Positions 15,980-24,152 are shown, numbered from the stretch's first letter. The stretch is 64,000 nucleotides of DNA from Bin16 sp965206315 (GCA_965206315.1 OZ242210.1:2790001-2854000); one strand, 5' to 3'. Made by a program: numbers and translations. The notes: a model not told the origin generated them from the sequence alone.

Positions 15980-16034
15980 CCCCTCTCCTGAGGGAGAGGT
16001 CGACGCGCTTGCGCGGCGGGTGAGGGCCCTCGGG
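15980..16034. repeat. Dispersed palindromic repeat, family B, copy 1
   Basis: CCCCTCTCCTGAGGGAGAGG hairpin followed by a GACGCGCTTGCGCGGCGGG stretch and TGAGGGCCCT. Related copies at 45575-45642 and 46235-46281. The rest of the gap 15907-16174 has no gene or clear signal. Confidence 0.65.
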
Positions 16035-16174
16035 GTGGTGCTGGACGTGGCACCCCATTTCATACCCTGACAGGGCCCGGCAGGGCCCCGAGCCATTCCT
16101 TGCGGAGCGCAGGAACCTCGCCCTTGGGACACGCCCCGCTTGCACCCCACGCCCCCACCCGCGAAACTCCCCGC

Positions 16175-16522
16175 ATGGCGCTTGCAGACGAACAGTGCGT
16201 GGAGTTGAACGCGCAGTCGACGCTCGCGACGTCGGACGAGGCTGCGGCGTTGCTGGCGGACCTGCCGGACTGGAGCGTCGCGAACGAGAGTGGCATCGAC
16301 CAGATTACGCGCGCCTTCCGGTTCGAGACGTTCCTGCAGGCGCTCGCGTTCACGAACGCGGTCGGCGAGGCCGCGGAGGAACAGGGCCACCACCCGCGCA
16401 TCGTCACCGAGTACGGCAGGGTGACGGTATCGTGGTGGACGCACTTCCTCGGTGGGCTGCACAGGAACGACTTCATCATGGCCGCGCGCACGGACGCGCT
16501 CGCGCTGGAGACACGGGGGTAA
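16175..16522 (+). CDS. 4a-hydroxytetrahydrobiopterin dehydratase (PhhB/DCoH)
   Basis: A 115-aa pterin-4a-carbinolamine dehydratase. It shows the catalytic EEQGHHPRI motif and the YGRVTVSWWTHFLGGL segment, with length typical of the family. It dehydrates the carbinolamine formed by pterin-dependent hydroxylases, although many bacteria encode the protein without an obvious pterin hydroxylase, as here. Start chosen at the ATG just before the conserved LADEQC region. Three bases separate it from the VOC gene. Confidence 0.9.
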   Translation: MALADEQCVELNAQSTLATSDEAAALLADLPDWSVANESGIDQITRAFRFETFLQALAFTNAVGEAAEEQGHHPRIVTEYGRVTVSWWTHFLGGLHRNDFIMAARTDALALETRG

Positions 16523-16525
16523 CAC

Positions 16526-16897
16526 ATGGGCAGACCGGTCCACTTCGAGATACTCAGCGACGACCCGGCGAAGCTGGCGGAGTTCTACAGCAACGTCCTC
16601 GGCTGGGAGTTCCAGTCGTGGTCGGGCTCGGAAGAGTTCCAAGTGGACTATCACCTCGCGACCACGGGTCCGAAGGACCAGCCCGGCATCGACGGCGCCA
16701 TCATGAAGCGCCACTTCCCACAGCCCGTTATCAACACGACGCTGGTCGACTCGTTGGACGAGACGCTCGCGAAGGTGACGGCGGCGGGCGGCAAGCTCGT
16801 CTTCGGCCCGAACGAGATCCCCTACGTCGGCACACACGCCTACTGCGAGGACCCGGAGGGCAACCTCTTCGGCGTCATCGAGGAGCCGAAGACGTAG
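16526..16897 (+). CDS. VOC-family (glyoxalase-like) protein
   Basis: A 123-aa vicinal-oxygen-chelate protein with two beta-alpha-beta-beta-beta modules: VHFEILSDDPAKLAEFYSNVLGWEF first, then NTTLVDSLDETLAKVTAAGGKLVFGP and a C-terminal ending in YCEDPEGNLFGVIE. The family includes glyoxalases, dioxygenases and binding proteins; the substrate here is unknown. Co-transcribed with the PhhB-like gene. Confidence 0.88.
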   Translation: MGRPVHFEILSDDPAKLAEFYSNVLGWEFQSWSGSEEFQVDYHLATTGPKDQPGIDGAIMKRHFPQPVINTTLVDSLDETLAKVTAAGGKLVFGPNEIPYVGTHAYCEDPEGNLFGVIEEPKT

Positions 16898-16917
16898 GCT
16901 GCCCCGCAGCCGATCCC

Positions 16918-16950
16918 GTCATTCCCGCGAAGGCGGGAATCTCGCAGCCC
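16918..16950. repeat. REP-like palindrome, family C, copy 1
   Basis: Perfect stem ATTCCCGC-gaag-GCGGGAAT (16921-16940), preceded by GTC and followed by CTCGCAGCCC. The same unit is at 45537-45569, in inverse orientation at 30948-30974, and degenerate at 44429-44456. Lies just after the VOC gene. Confidence 0.8.
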
Positions 16951-16991
16951 TGTTCCCATGTAGGGGCATCCCTTGTGGGTGCCCTCGGAGG

Positions 16992-17435
16992 CTACATCCC
17001 ACCGGGGCGCAGCGGGTGCTGCCACCGGAGCCCCGGGAATCGGCCGAAGTCGGCGTCGGTCGAAACCAGGGTGCAGCCATGCTCCATGGCGATCGCCGCG
17101 TGCTGGGCGTCCGCGACCAGCTTCCCCGTGGCTCCGGACTCGCGGCACAATCGCTCGAATATGCCCAGATGGTCGGGGCCTGGGCCCACGATGCGCGCCG
17201 TAGGACGTTCCAGGAGTGATGACACGAAGGCGAACGACTGGTCGAGGGTGGATGGCGGGTCGAAGACGCGCGGGTTCGTAACGACGCGGACGAAGCCTGC
17301 GAGAACGAGGACGGAGAGCGCGAATGGCTCCGGGCCGGTCGCCACGTTGGTGATCCAGCGGGCGTACTCGGGATGGTCCGGGGTCGAGTCCTCGACGTGG
17401 GCATATATCAGGACGTTCACGTCAGGCAGCAGCAT
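16992..17435 (-). CDS. vapC: VapC-type PIN ribonuclease toxin
   Basis: A 147-aa PIN-domain protein. The N-terminal MLLPDVNVLIYAH holds the first metal Asp; LVADAQHAAIAMEHG and the C-terminal VSTDADFGRFPGLRW hold further acidic residues. Matches the subfamily of about 140 aa in which the middle motif reads LAGFVRVVTNPRVF. Expected to cleave tRNA or rRNA when freed from its antitoxin. It starts 10 nt after the stop of the ribbon-helix-helix gene, the standard VapBC order. Confidence 0.9.
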   Translation of the reverse strand: MLLPDVNVLIYAHVEDSTPDHPEYARWITNVATGPEPFALSVLVLAGFVRVVTNPRVFDPPSTLDQSFAFVSSLLERPTARIVGPGPDHLGIFERLCRESGATGKLVADAQHAAIAMEHGCTLVSTDADFGRFPGLRWQHPLRPGGM

Positions 17436-17445
17436 CGCAACACAC

Positions 17446-17700
17446 CTAACGCCCGCGCGCGAACCGTGCCTCGTCGTCCTGTGCGTCGAGCGCTCGCGTC
17501 CGGTTGAGGTCGACCCCGGGCCTGGGCCGCACGCCGCGCACGGTCACCAGCCGGAAGGGCGGCGGCTCGAGCGGCTCGGAACGCTTCAGCGCGTCGTCCA
17601 GCGTCTTGGCGATGAAGGCGCTCACGCTCATGCCCCGGGCTGCTGCGCCGCGTTGCACCTGCTTCGCGAGCTGTTCGTCGAGGGAGATTGTCGTCCTCAT
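17446..17700 (-). CDS. vapB: Ribbon-helix-helix antitoxin (VapB-like)
   Basis: An 84-aa protein whose N-terminus MRTTISLDEQLAKQVQRGAA is a ribbon-helix-helix DNA-binding motif, with a proline-rich C-terminal tail of the sort that wraps VapC. It would neutralise the PIN toxin downstream and repress the operon. The ATG at 17700 is preferred to an in-frame one 12 nt upstream because it begins the RHH strand directly. Confidence 0.85.
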   Translation of the reverse strand: MRTTISLDEQLAKQVQRGAAARGMSVSAFIAKTLDDALKRSEPLEPPPFRLVTVRGVRPRPGVDLNRTRALDAQDDEARFARGR

Positions 17701-17786
17701 GATGCATAGCATAACTGAATTGCATCACTGCATCAATAACGGCGGGTGCGATGCCTGGCTCCCCCTCAGTGGCCCGGACATACAAA

Positions 17787-17808
17787 GGGGCGCCCCGAAG
17801 GGCGCCCC
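17787..17808. terminator. Strong GC hairpin downstream of amidohydrolase
   Basis: GGGGCGCCC-cgaa-GGGCGCCCC, a perfect 9-bp stem with a tight loop, 24 bp past the stop of the minus-strand amidohydrolase and upstream of vapB. On the minus strand it is followed by CTTTGT, a weak T-rich stretch. Confidence 0.6.
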
Positions 17809-17832
17809 GTACGGATGCGGCACTCCCTCCTC

Positions 17833-18927
17833 CTACAGCCCGTAGAGCGCCACTGAGTTGTCCACGAGCACCTTGCGCTTCGACTCCTCGCTGATGGTGT
17901 CGAGCTTGCGGAACGTCTCGATGGCGTCGACCTCGCTGGACGTGTCCGTGTGACCGTAGTCCGTGCCGATGACGATGTTCTCGTCGCCGACGTAGTCGAA
18001 CACGTAGGGAAAGTCGTCGTCGGTCTGGGCGGAGACGTAGATGTTGTATTCCTTGAAGGGATTGTCCGGGTAGTACCAGCCGGCCTGCTTCGCACGGCGG
18101 GAGGACTCGTGGATGATCCACGGCACCCACTGGCACGACGACTCGATGAAGCCCCAGCGCAGCTCGGGGTAGCGCTTGGGGATGTCGCTCAGGATGAGGC
18201 CGTTGCAGGCGTGGACGGTCGGCATCCGGAACGTCGGCAGCCCGCCGCTGGGGTCGTAGGCGGATGCGATGGCGCTCACGTACGCCTCGTTGGCGTTCGC
18301 GATGTGGATGGTCATGGCGAGGTCGTTCTCCTGCGCGGCCTCGAAGTACGGGAAGAAGTACGGGTCGAGCATGAAACGGTGCCCCTCGAACGGCTTCGTC
18401 ACCACGCCCACCGCGCCGTTCTCCTTCACCCACGGCATCCAGTCGATGGCGGTGTCGAGGTCGGTGAGCGGGAGGACGGCGGCCCAGCGCAGGCGTCCGC
18501 CGGACTCCTTCCAGGCCTCGGCCATCCAGCGGTTCCACGCCTTGCAGAGCGCGCGGTCCACCTCCGGACGCTGCGAGACGTCGCGGATCCAGAGCGTGTT
18601 GTGGAGTATCTGGATGTCCACGCCGAGCCGGTCCATGTGCGAAAGGCGCAGCGAGATGTCGTCGAGGGAGCGGGCTTCCTCAGCCGTCACGAGGTCGCGA
18701 CCGGCGCGCTCGGACATCGCCTTCAGCTCGCGCTCGACCGGCGACGCGGGGCGCAGCCCTGCGATGCGTCCGTCGATCACCCAGTAGCGGCTCGCGGGTC
18801 TCTCCGGGTTCGTGAAGAGGAACGGGCGGAACTGCTTGTCCGCCTCGTCGAGGTAGTCCCACGTCTGCTCGCTCTCGATGACGTGCGCGTCAGCGTCGAT
18901 AGCCTGGTACTTCACCGCCGTGGTCAT
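17833..18927 (-). CDS. Amidohydrolase 2-family metal-dependent hydrolase
   Basis: A 364-aa TIM-barrel amidohydrolase (ACMSD/Amidohydro_2 type). The N-terminal AIDADAHVIES carries the Dx(H) metal motif, THIANANEAY and IESSCQWVPW are barrel strands, and GTDYGHTDTSSEVDAI is the C-terminal Asp-bearing motif. Many members decarboxylate or hydrolyse aromatic-ring fission products, fitting the catabolic setting. The start follows an AGGAGAGAGG ribosome-binding site. A paralogue is at 30985-32151. Confidence 0.87.
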   Translation of the reverse strand: MTTAVKYQAIDADAHVIESEQTWDYLDEADKQFRPFLFTNPERPASRYWVIDGRIAGLRPASPVERELKAMSERAGRDLVTAEEARSLDDISLRLSHMDRLGVDIQILHNTLWIRDVSQRPEVDRALCKAWNRWMAEAWKESGGRLRWAAVLPLTDLDTAIDWMPWVKENGAVGVVTKPFEGHRFMLDPYFFPYFEAAQENDLAMTIHIANANEAYVSAIASAYDPSGGLPTFRMPTVHACNGLILSDIPKRYPELRWGFIESSCQWVPWIIHESSRRAKQAGWYYPDNPFKEYNIYVSAQTDDDFPYVFDYVGDENIVIGTDYGHTDTSSEVDAIETFRKLDTISEESKRKVLVDNSVALYGL

Positions 18928-19007
18928 GTCCTCTCTCCTTTGGCGAATCCCTGCCTTCGGAACGCCCGTAGTATCCCGCACCCGCGCCCCGCTGACAACA
19001 CGCCCTC

Positions 19008-19049
19008 GACCAAGGGGGCCAATGCCCCGGAATTCTGGCCCCCTTGGTC
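19008..19049. repeat. 14-bp perfect inverted repeat
   Basis: GACCAAGGGGGCCA (19008-19021) and its exact complement TGGCCCCCTTGGTC (19036-19049), separated by 14 bp. A third partial copy, GACCAAGGGGGC, is at about 19138. Could be a cruciform, a hairpin terminator for flanking transcripts, or a mobile-element end. Confidence 0.6.
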
Positions 19050-19182
19050 GTCTGTCCACGAGTAAACCGGACCATCGATCTGGCCACCTTGGCCGCCTTG
19101 GTATGGGGTGTTTGCAAGGCCACGGCCTGCTTCCCGCGACCAAGGGGGCAAGGGGGCCAATGAAAACAAAAGTTGGCGCCGG

Positions 19183-19236
19183 AGCCATAGACCAGATCTA
19201 TAGCTGAGCCCTGAGCTATAGACGCAATCTATGGCT
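19183..19236. promoter_or_regulatory. Two 23-bp dyads spaced 31 bp centre to centre
   Basis: Dyad 1 (19183-19205) is AGCCATAGA-N5-TCTATAGCT; dyad 2 (19214-19236) is AGCTATAGA-N5-TCTATGGCT. They are separated by GAGCCCTG. Dyads of equal form three helical turns apart resemble paired operator sites for a dimeric regulator. They lie about 195 bp before the lipoprotein start and about 255 bp before the amidohydrolase start. Confidence 0.55.
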
Positions 19237-19430
19237 GGTGCACGAACGATGGTCATGCAACCAGCGTACGGGGGCAGGCTACGACCGCGAAAGGGGCGCG
19301 TGTCACTGGGAACCTTGTCATGCTGAGTGAAACGCAGCGGAGTCCCGCGCTTTAGCGCGCAACATCCTCTCAGGAGTATCCGTGCCCATTGGTACACTCG
19401 CGCCAACACCAGCGACTGGAGACGCAACGC

Positions 19431-20246
19431 TTGCGAACACTCCGCCTCCTCACCCTCGTGCTCCTCGCGCTCGCCGCATGCTCCCAGGCGACGCCGACGC
19501 CCGCGCCAACCGCTACGCCGGTTCCCGTGGCAACGCCCACCCCCACGTCAGCGCCGACCCCTACCCCAACACCCACCCACGCCCCTTCTCCCACCCCAAC
19601 CGCCTCCCCCGGCCCGGTCGAGTTCAGCTTCACCTTCGACAACGGCGCCGAGGGATGGACCGTGGGTTTCGCGGACCTGCCCGCCGACTACGATCAGTCG
19701 ATCTACGAACTCGACCACGGGCATCGTCCCCTTCCAGATGGGCTGCAAGGCAGCGGCATTTACGTCCAGGGGCACAACCGCAGCGACGACCTCTTCATGT
19801 TCCTCAAGAGACGGGTCGAGGGCCTGCAGCCGGACGCGGCATATGAGGTCGACGTATCGGTCGACCTGGCAACGAACGTGTCAGCCGGTCTTGTCGGCAT
19901 CGGAGGCTCCCCTGGCGAGAGCGTCTTCGTAAAGGCCGGAGCGTCGGACGTGGAACCCGCCACCATGGAGGACAACACCGGCTACCTCAGGATGAACATC
20001 GACAAGGGGAACCAGTCCCGGGAAGGCGACGCCATGTTCGTGCTCGGCAACGTCGCTCATCCTGACGTGACGGGCCGCGAGTACCGCATCAAGACGCTGA
20101 ACAACCTCGGGCAACCGCTGACCGTCGAGACGGACGCCGAGGGCCGGGTCTGGCTCATCGTCGGCACCGACTCCGGGTTCGAGGGCCTCACCACCCTCTA
20201 CTACGACCGCATCTCCTACCGCCTGCGGTTGGTCGACGAGGGCTGA
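19431..20246 (+). CDS. Hypothetical lipoprotein with Thr/Pro linker
   Basis: A 271-aa predicted lipoprotein: an N-terminal hydrophobic run ending LLALAAC (Cys17), a linker of about 40 residues made of PTPTPT/TATP units, then a domain beginning VEFSFTFDNGAEGWTVGFADLP, a pattern seen in extracellular beta-sandwich (carbohydrate-binding-like) domains, and ending ILYYDRISYRL-like strands. Start is a TTG 9 nt after GGAG, giving a compact signal peptide; another in-frame TTG lies at 19389. Function unknown; attached outside the cell. It converges with mcrC with 8 bp between. Confidence 0.7.
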   Translation: MRTLRLLTLVLLALAACSQATPTPAPTATPVPVATPTPTSAPTPTPTPTHAPSPTPTASPGPVEFSFTFDNGAEGWTVGFADLPADYDQSIYELDHGHRPLPDGLQGSGIYVQGHNRSDDLFMFLKRRVEGLQPDAAYEVDVSVDLATNVSAGLVGIGGSPGESVFVKAGASDVEPATMEDNTGYLRMNIDKGNQSREGDAMFVLGNVAHPDVTGREYRIKTLNNLGQPLTVETDAEGRVWLIVGTDSGFEGLTTLYYDRISYRLRLVDEG

Positions 20247-20254
20247 CAAGCCTC

Positions 20255-21466
20255 CTACGCAGCGCGCTGCGTCTGCCTCGCTTCGCCGCGCAGCGCGCTC
20301 ACCTTGTCTGCGAGTTCTTTAACACGCTCCAGCACCTGTTCGAGCGTGCCGGAGAGGTCCAGCGCCGCGACCTCCAGCCGCTTGCCAGAGTGGCGCACCG
20401 TGTAGGCTCCAGGCTCTCGCTCCCCCTGTGCATAGATCAGCAGCCCGCCCGGTAGATCGAGCGCAGTTGCGTATGCAAGCAGTTGGTAGAGGTCGGCGTT
20501 TGGGATGTTCCCATCAATACGCTTGTACTTGGCGTCACCCACGAATACGCAGGAGCGACTTTCTCGCCACACAAGGTCCGGCTTGAGACGAATGCGCCTG
20601 TCTTCATCAAGCGTACCGACGTTCCGCTCTCCAAAGAGGTGTTCGGGTACCTTCAACTCCTCCCGCAGCGCAACCGTCACGAACTCCTGGAAGACCTTGT
20701 TCATGTCCATGAGGAAGCCGGACGCCCGTACCTTCCCCCTGTACGCCTCGAAAGCGCCGTGCCGCAGGACCAGCCGCGCCAGCGCAACGACTTGCTCATA
20801 GTGCGCGTTCAGCCTGTCGAACTTGACCGGCGGCACGTCGTTCCGCAGAAACTCCTCGTACGACACGTTGTCGAGCATGGCCGCGACCCAGCCGAGGCCT
20901 CGCTGCGCATCGGGGGAGCGCAGGCGCATCCCACCGAGCCGGATGACTGCCGCCTTCACGAGTCGGTTAGCCAGGATGTCGTCGGTGAACTCGTCGTAGC
21001 GCACTTCGACCGGCAGCGGGAAGCCGAACCTGCGCCGGACCTGGTCGTCGAACCGGATGCGCCCGCGCACGGTGTACAACGCCTCCTCCTCCGTGCGGTA
21101 GCCGTGCAGCAGCCCGCGAGCGAACGCCCTCCGCGCGGCGCTGACGAGCGCCAGTGCCAGCGCGTCGGGCAACGCCTCCTTCTTCAGGAAGTCGAAGTTG
21201 GACTCGTGGAGCCTGACCTTGCCGGTGGCGTAGCAGGCGAGCGAGAGCAGCTGTGGAATGCCGATCTTCGGTTCGATGCGCACCGACAGCCCGCCAACCT
21301 CCACCGCGCCGACGGTAGAGCCGGGCCTGAGTACGTATTCGTCTTCGTTGAGGGCAGGCGTGACGGAGAGATCGAGGTTTCTCGCCTCCCGCAACAACAC
21401 TCGCAACTCAGAGGCAGTCAGACGATGTTCGCTTGGGGCGTACTCTTGCAGATCAAGCTGAACCAT
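20255..21466 (-). CDS. mcrC: McrC-like endonuclease subunit of McrBC
   Basis: A 403-aa McrC protein. The N-terminal domain includes VGGLSVRIEPKIGIPQLLSLACY and NFDFLKKEALPDALA; the C-terminal PD-(D/E)xK nuclease shows KPD at 295-297 and DAKYK at 311-315, after the MNKVFQEFV helix typical of the family. McrC is recruited by the McrB GTPase ring and cuts DNA with modified cytosines. Its start lies 14 nt inside the end of mcrB, so the two are coupled. Confidence 0.93.
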   Translation of the reverse strand: MVQLDLQEYAPSEHRLTASELRVLLREARNLDLSVTPALNEDEYVLRPGSTVGAVEVGGLSVRIEPKIGIPQLLSLACYATGKVRLHESNFDFLKKEALPDALALALVSAARRAFARGLLHGYRTEEEALYTVRGRIRFDDQVRRRFGFPLPVEVRYDEFTDDILANRLVKAAVIRLGGMRLRSPDAQRGLGWVAAMLDNVSYEEFLRNDVPPVKFDRLNAHYEQVVALARLVLRHGAFEAYRGKVRASGFLMDMNKVFQEFVTVALREELKVPEHLFGERNVGTLDEDRRIRLKPDLVWRESRSCVFVGDAKYKRIDGNIPNADLYQLLAYATALDLPGGLLIYAQGEREPGAYTVRHSGKRLEVAALDLSGTLEQVLERVKELADKVSALRGEARQTQRAA

Positions 21467-23777
21467 CGGTCATCCCGCCATCTTCACCCGAGGCTTCTCC
21501 GTCGCCCTGCTGCTCTGCCACCTTCCCACCCTCTCCACCTGAGTGGGCTACTCTGCGCAGTACGTCGAAGTCGAACTCGCCGAGGCGTTCGTGCTGCCCG
21601 TAGAGGCGCTCCTCGATGTACGGGAGCACGTCGTGTTCCCAGATGCGCCTGGCACGGTCTAGTGTCAGCCCCGGCTTCATGAAGTAGCTCGGCCCGATGG
21701 CAGCGTGCCGGCCCTCCGGACTGCCGTCTGCCAGTTTTTCGTTGGCGCGGTTGACGACGTCCGCTACCTCCAGCATATGGCTGAGGCCATTGGCGTCCAG
21801 CCAGCGGCGCAGCAGTCCTTTGATCGGCTCTTTGTCGGTGTCGAACTCCACGAACGAGAACCGGCGGCGCAGCGCGAGGTCCACCAGTGCGATGGAGCGG
21901 TCGGCGGTGTTCATCGTCCCGATGATGTACAGGTTCTCCGGCAGCGAGAACTCCATGTCCGAGTACTGGAGGCGAATCTTCTCCTTCCGGTACTCCAGCA
22001 GGAAGTACAACTCGCCAAGCACCTTGCCGAGGTTTGCCCTGTTGATCTCGTCAATGACGAGGTAGTGGTCTGCCTCCTGTTCGTCCTCCGCGCGCTCAGC
22101 TACCTTCAACAGCGGCCCGTCCCGCAACTCGAACCCGGCCTGCCCGTTCACAAGCGCCGGACGGAAGCCCTGCACGAAGTCCTCGTAGGCATAGGACGGG
22201 TGGAACTGGACAAGCTCGACGCTGCCCCATGTCCCTGCAAGATGTCGGGCGAGCGCCCGCGCCACGTACGTCTTGCCCGTGCCAGGCGGTCCCTGGAAGA
22301 TGACCTGACGCTTCTCGTCGAGGAGGGTGGTGGTCTCTTCGAGGAACGAGACAGGGAGGTGCAGGTCGTTGGCGATAGCCTGAATGTCAGCAGGCTCTCC
22401 GGGGGTGTCACGATCATTCTTAAGTGCCCAGACCACCGACTGCGCATCAAGGCGATGGCGCAACGCGAGTCCGCGTTGGGCGGCTTCCTCTATGAACCTG
22501 TCGAGGAACTCCAAGGCATACTCATACATCTCTGCATCCGTGCCCTGTTTGGACTTCGGATGGCCGGTTTGCTCGTAAGCCCACTCGAACAGAGTTGACC
22601 GGTATGGGGGATACTCCTCAGCGTTCAAGCCCATCAACAGGATGGACACAAGGTTTGTCCGTGCTGCCGATGACAGGGGCAGAGCCATGAGATGGCTTGA
22701 CAGAAGGTGAAAACGTGTCGCCAGACTCTGCTCAGGAGAACTCCACAGCGACATGATTACTTCCAACGCATCATCAGGACGTGCATCGTCTGGGTGCTCG
22801 TTAAGCCACTGGTCAAATACTGAACGAGCGCGCCAGTCGATGAGGTTATTCTCACCCCTGAGTGCATTCTTCAAACGGCGTTGCCAGCCATCAAAAACCG
22901 GCGGATCGGATAGCAAGTCTTCCCGGACTGCTGTCAGTTTGCGCGCTATTTCAAGCTTGTAGTTGATTTCTTCTTCTTCGAGCCGCCCGCTATCCACGTA
23001 CTCTTGAGCACGTTCGACGAAATCGTCCCAGGGGTCTGGTGGTTCAGTATTCCAGCGCTGTAAGAACAGGTCATAGTCCTGAGGTTCGTCTCCGAAGGTG
23101 AAACTAATCAGCGCATCTGCTGCCCACGGAAGAGTTCCTGAATCCGGCAAGACTTCCCAAACAGTGGGTTGAAATGTGTAGAAATACCACTCTCGTTGTG
23201 GGGCTACTGGAGTCCAATCAACTTCGATATGCCGCCCGTCGCCCCAGTTGTTCGTGATTGTTCCAATAGCTTTGATTTTCATACCCGAGATAAATTCCCC
23301 GTTATTCTCGAACGGGAGGTTGTATTTTCGCCTAAATGTAGATTTTATTGCAATCCTGTCACCGGGCTGCATCGAGTTGACTTGGGCCTCGACCCTCGGA
23401 TTGTCCTCAAAGTCATGCTCCCAAACACCCTCCCGCACGAACCGTGGCGTCTGATCCGTTTCTTCGAGGAAAGCTCCAACGAACCAGTAAGGTCTTTGGT
23501 CGTCGGCCTGTGGTGTACCCTGTCGCTCCGCCATACGCACGCGATACGCTTCGCGCGCCGCAGTGTCCGCTGCAACCGCGTTGGGGTTGTTCGGGTCGGT
23601 TGCCGCCTCCTTCGTGCCGTATGTGGAACGTACCTGCCGCCATACGGCGTTGCACTCTTTGCACCAAGCCATTAACCCGTGCGGTGCAGTACGATTCACC
23701 GAAAAATCGTCGTGTGGCAACATCCGGCGGCAATACCCGCACCATTTCTCGGTGTCCGTGTATTTGACAGTTTCCAT
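21453..23777 (-). CDS. mcrB: McrB-like AAA+ GTPase with zinc ribbon and PUA-like N-terminal domain
   Basis: A 774-aa McrB. Order of domains: a zinc ribbon with C13xxC16...C39xxC42; a beta-rich region at about 95-210 (PYWFVGAF..., PGDRIAIK, GTITNNWGDGRHIEVDW) resembling PUA/EVE-like modified-base readers; a helical middle; then the AAA+ motor with Walker A GPPGTGKT 496-503, Walker B YLVIDEINRAN 572-582, the McrB signature MNTADRS 622-628 and an arginine stretch RRRF 637-640. Start is the ATG after GGAGGAGACG. The N-terminal two thirds has visibly lower GC than the motor part. Confidence 0.9.
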   Translation of the reverse strand: METVKYTDTEKWCGYCRRMLPHDDFSVNRTAPHGLMAWCKECNAVWRQVRSTYGTKEAATDPNNPNAVAADTAAREAYRVRMAERQGTPQADDQRPYWFVGAFLEETDQTPRFVREGVWEHDFEDNPRVEAQVNSMQPGDRIAIKSTFRRKYNLPFENNGEFISGMKIKAIGTITNNWGDGRHIEVDWTPVAPQREWYFYTFQPTVWEVLPDSGTLPWAADALISFTFGDEPQDYDLFLQRWNTEPPDPWDDFVERAQEYVDSGRLEEEEINYKLEIARKLTAVREDLLSDPPVFDGWQRRLKNALRGENNLIDWRARSVFDQWLNEHPDDARPDDALEVIMSLWSSPEQSLATRFHLLSSHLMALPLSSAARTNLVSILLMGLNAEEYPPYRSTLFEWAYEQTGHPKSKQGTDAEMYEYALEFLDRFIEEAAQRGLALRHRLDAQSVVWALKNDRDTPGEPADIQAIANDLHLPVSFLEETTTLLDEKRQVIFQGPPGTGKTYVARALARHLAGTWGSVELVQFHPSYAYEDFVQGFRPALVNGQAGFELRDGPLLKVAERAEDEQEADHYLVIDEINRANLGKVLGELYFLLEYRKEKIRLQYSDMEFSLPENLYIIGTMNTADRSIALVDLALRRRFSFVEFDTDKEPIKGLLRRWLDANGLSHMLEVADVVNRANEKLADGSPEGRHAAIGPSYFMKPGLTLDRARRIWEHDVLPYIEERLYGQHERLGEFDFDVLRRVAHSGGEGGKVAEQQGDGEASGEDGGMTDGSA

Positions 23778-23985
23778 AGCCGCGTCTCCTCCAGCGTGCT
23801 CAAAGCCCGCCCACATCCGATTGTGCACGATACCGGGAAGTGATTGGTCATCCTACCATGTCGTTCTGTCCGATCTCCCCCAGTGACACCCGCCCCTTAC
23901 GCCGCTGCCCCCGCCTGCCCTACCATGGTCCGGGCTCCGGAGTCCCCGCGGCCACGCGGACTGCCCGCCGCCGTCAGGAGTGGAG

Positions 23986-24015
23986 TGGCCCAGAATGGCA
24001 CACAATGGCACACCT
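23986..24015. repeat. Tandem 10-bp repeats, three units
   Basis: TGGCCCAGAA, TGGCACACAA and TGGCACACCT, head to tail with exactly 10-bp period, upstream of mcrB on the opposite strand. Confidence 0.6.
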
Positions 24016-24059
24016 TGGGGGAGTGAAGGGCAGTCCGGTAGACGACTCCGCCTGATGAG

Positions 24060-24152
24060 GACGGCGCTGCCAGAGGTGAAATGAGTCAGAATGAGCAGAA
24101 ATGAGACACTTTTTTCGAGGGCGCCCTCGTCCCCACCTCTGACGGCGCCGTC
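24060..24152. repeat. MITE-like 93-bp element with imperfect 19-bp terminal inverted repeats
   Basis: The left end GACGGCGCTGCCAGAGGTG matches the complement of the right end in 17 of 19 positions. Inside are the AATGAG boxes and a perfect palindrome GAGGGCGCCCTC (24117-24128). No target-site duplication is obvious, so a mobile origin is only a suggestion. Confidence 0.4.

Larger units (their letters stand above)
18928..19430. other. 500-bp intergenic region, palindrome-rich, no gene
   Basis: Divergent gap between the amidohydrolase and the lipoprotein. It holds a 14-bp inverted repeat (19008-19049), further variants of the same CCAAGGGGGC motif (19136-19159), and two 23-bp dyads (19183-19236). 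No coding potential convinced me. Confidence 0.7.

Noticed and set aside
14234..16837. Open frame extending the ketopantoate-reductase-like protein to over 1200 aa
   Set aside because: The extension is a shifted reading of the TPP enzyme and an antisense of PhhB; it shows no protein-like composition.
19500..19620. Short tandem DNA repeats in the lipoprotein gene (and likewise at 6340-6540 and 57290-57480)
   Set aside because: Explained by Thr-Pro linker codons; not a separate repeat element or CRISPR.
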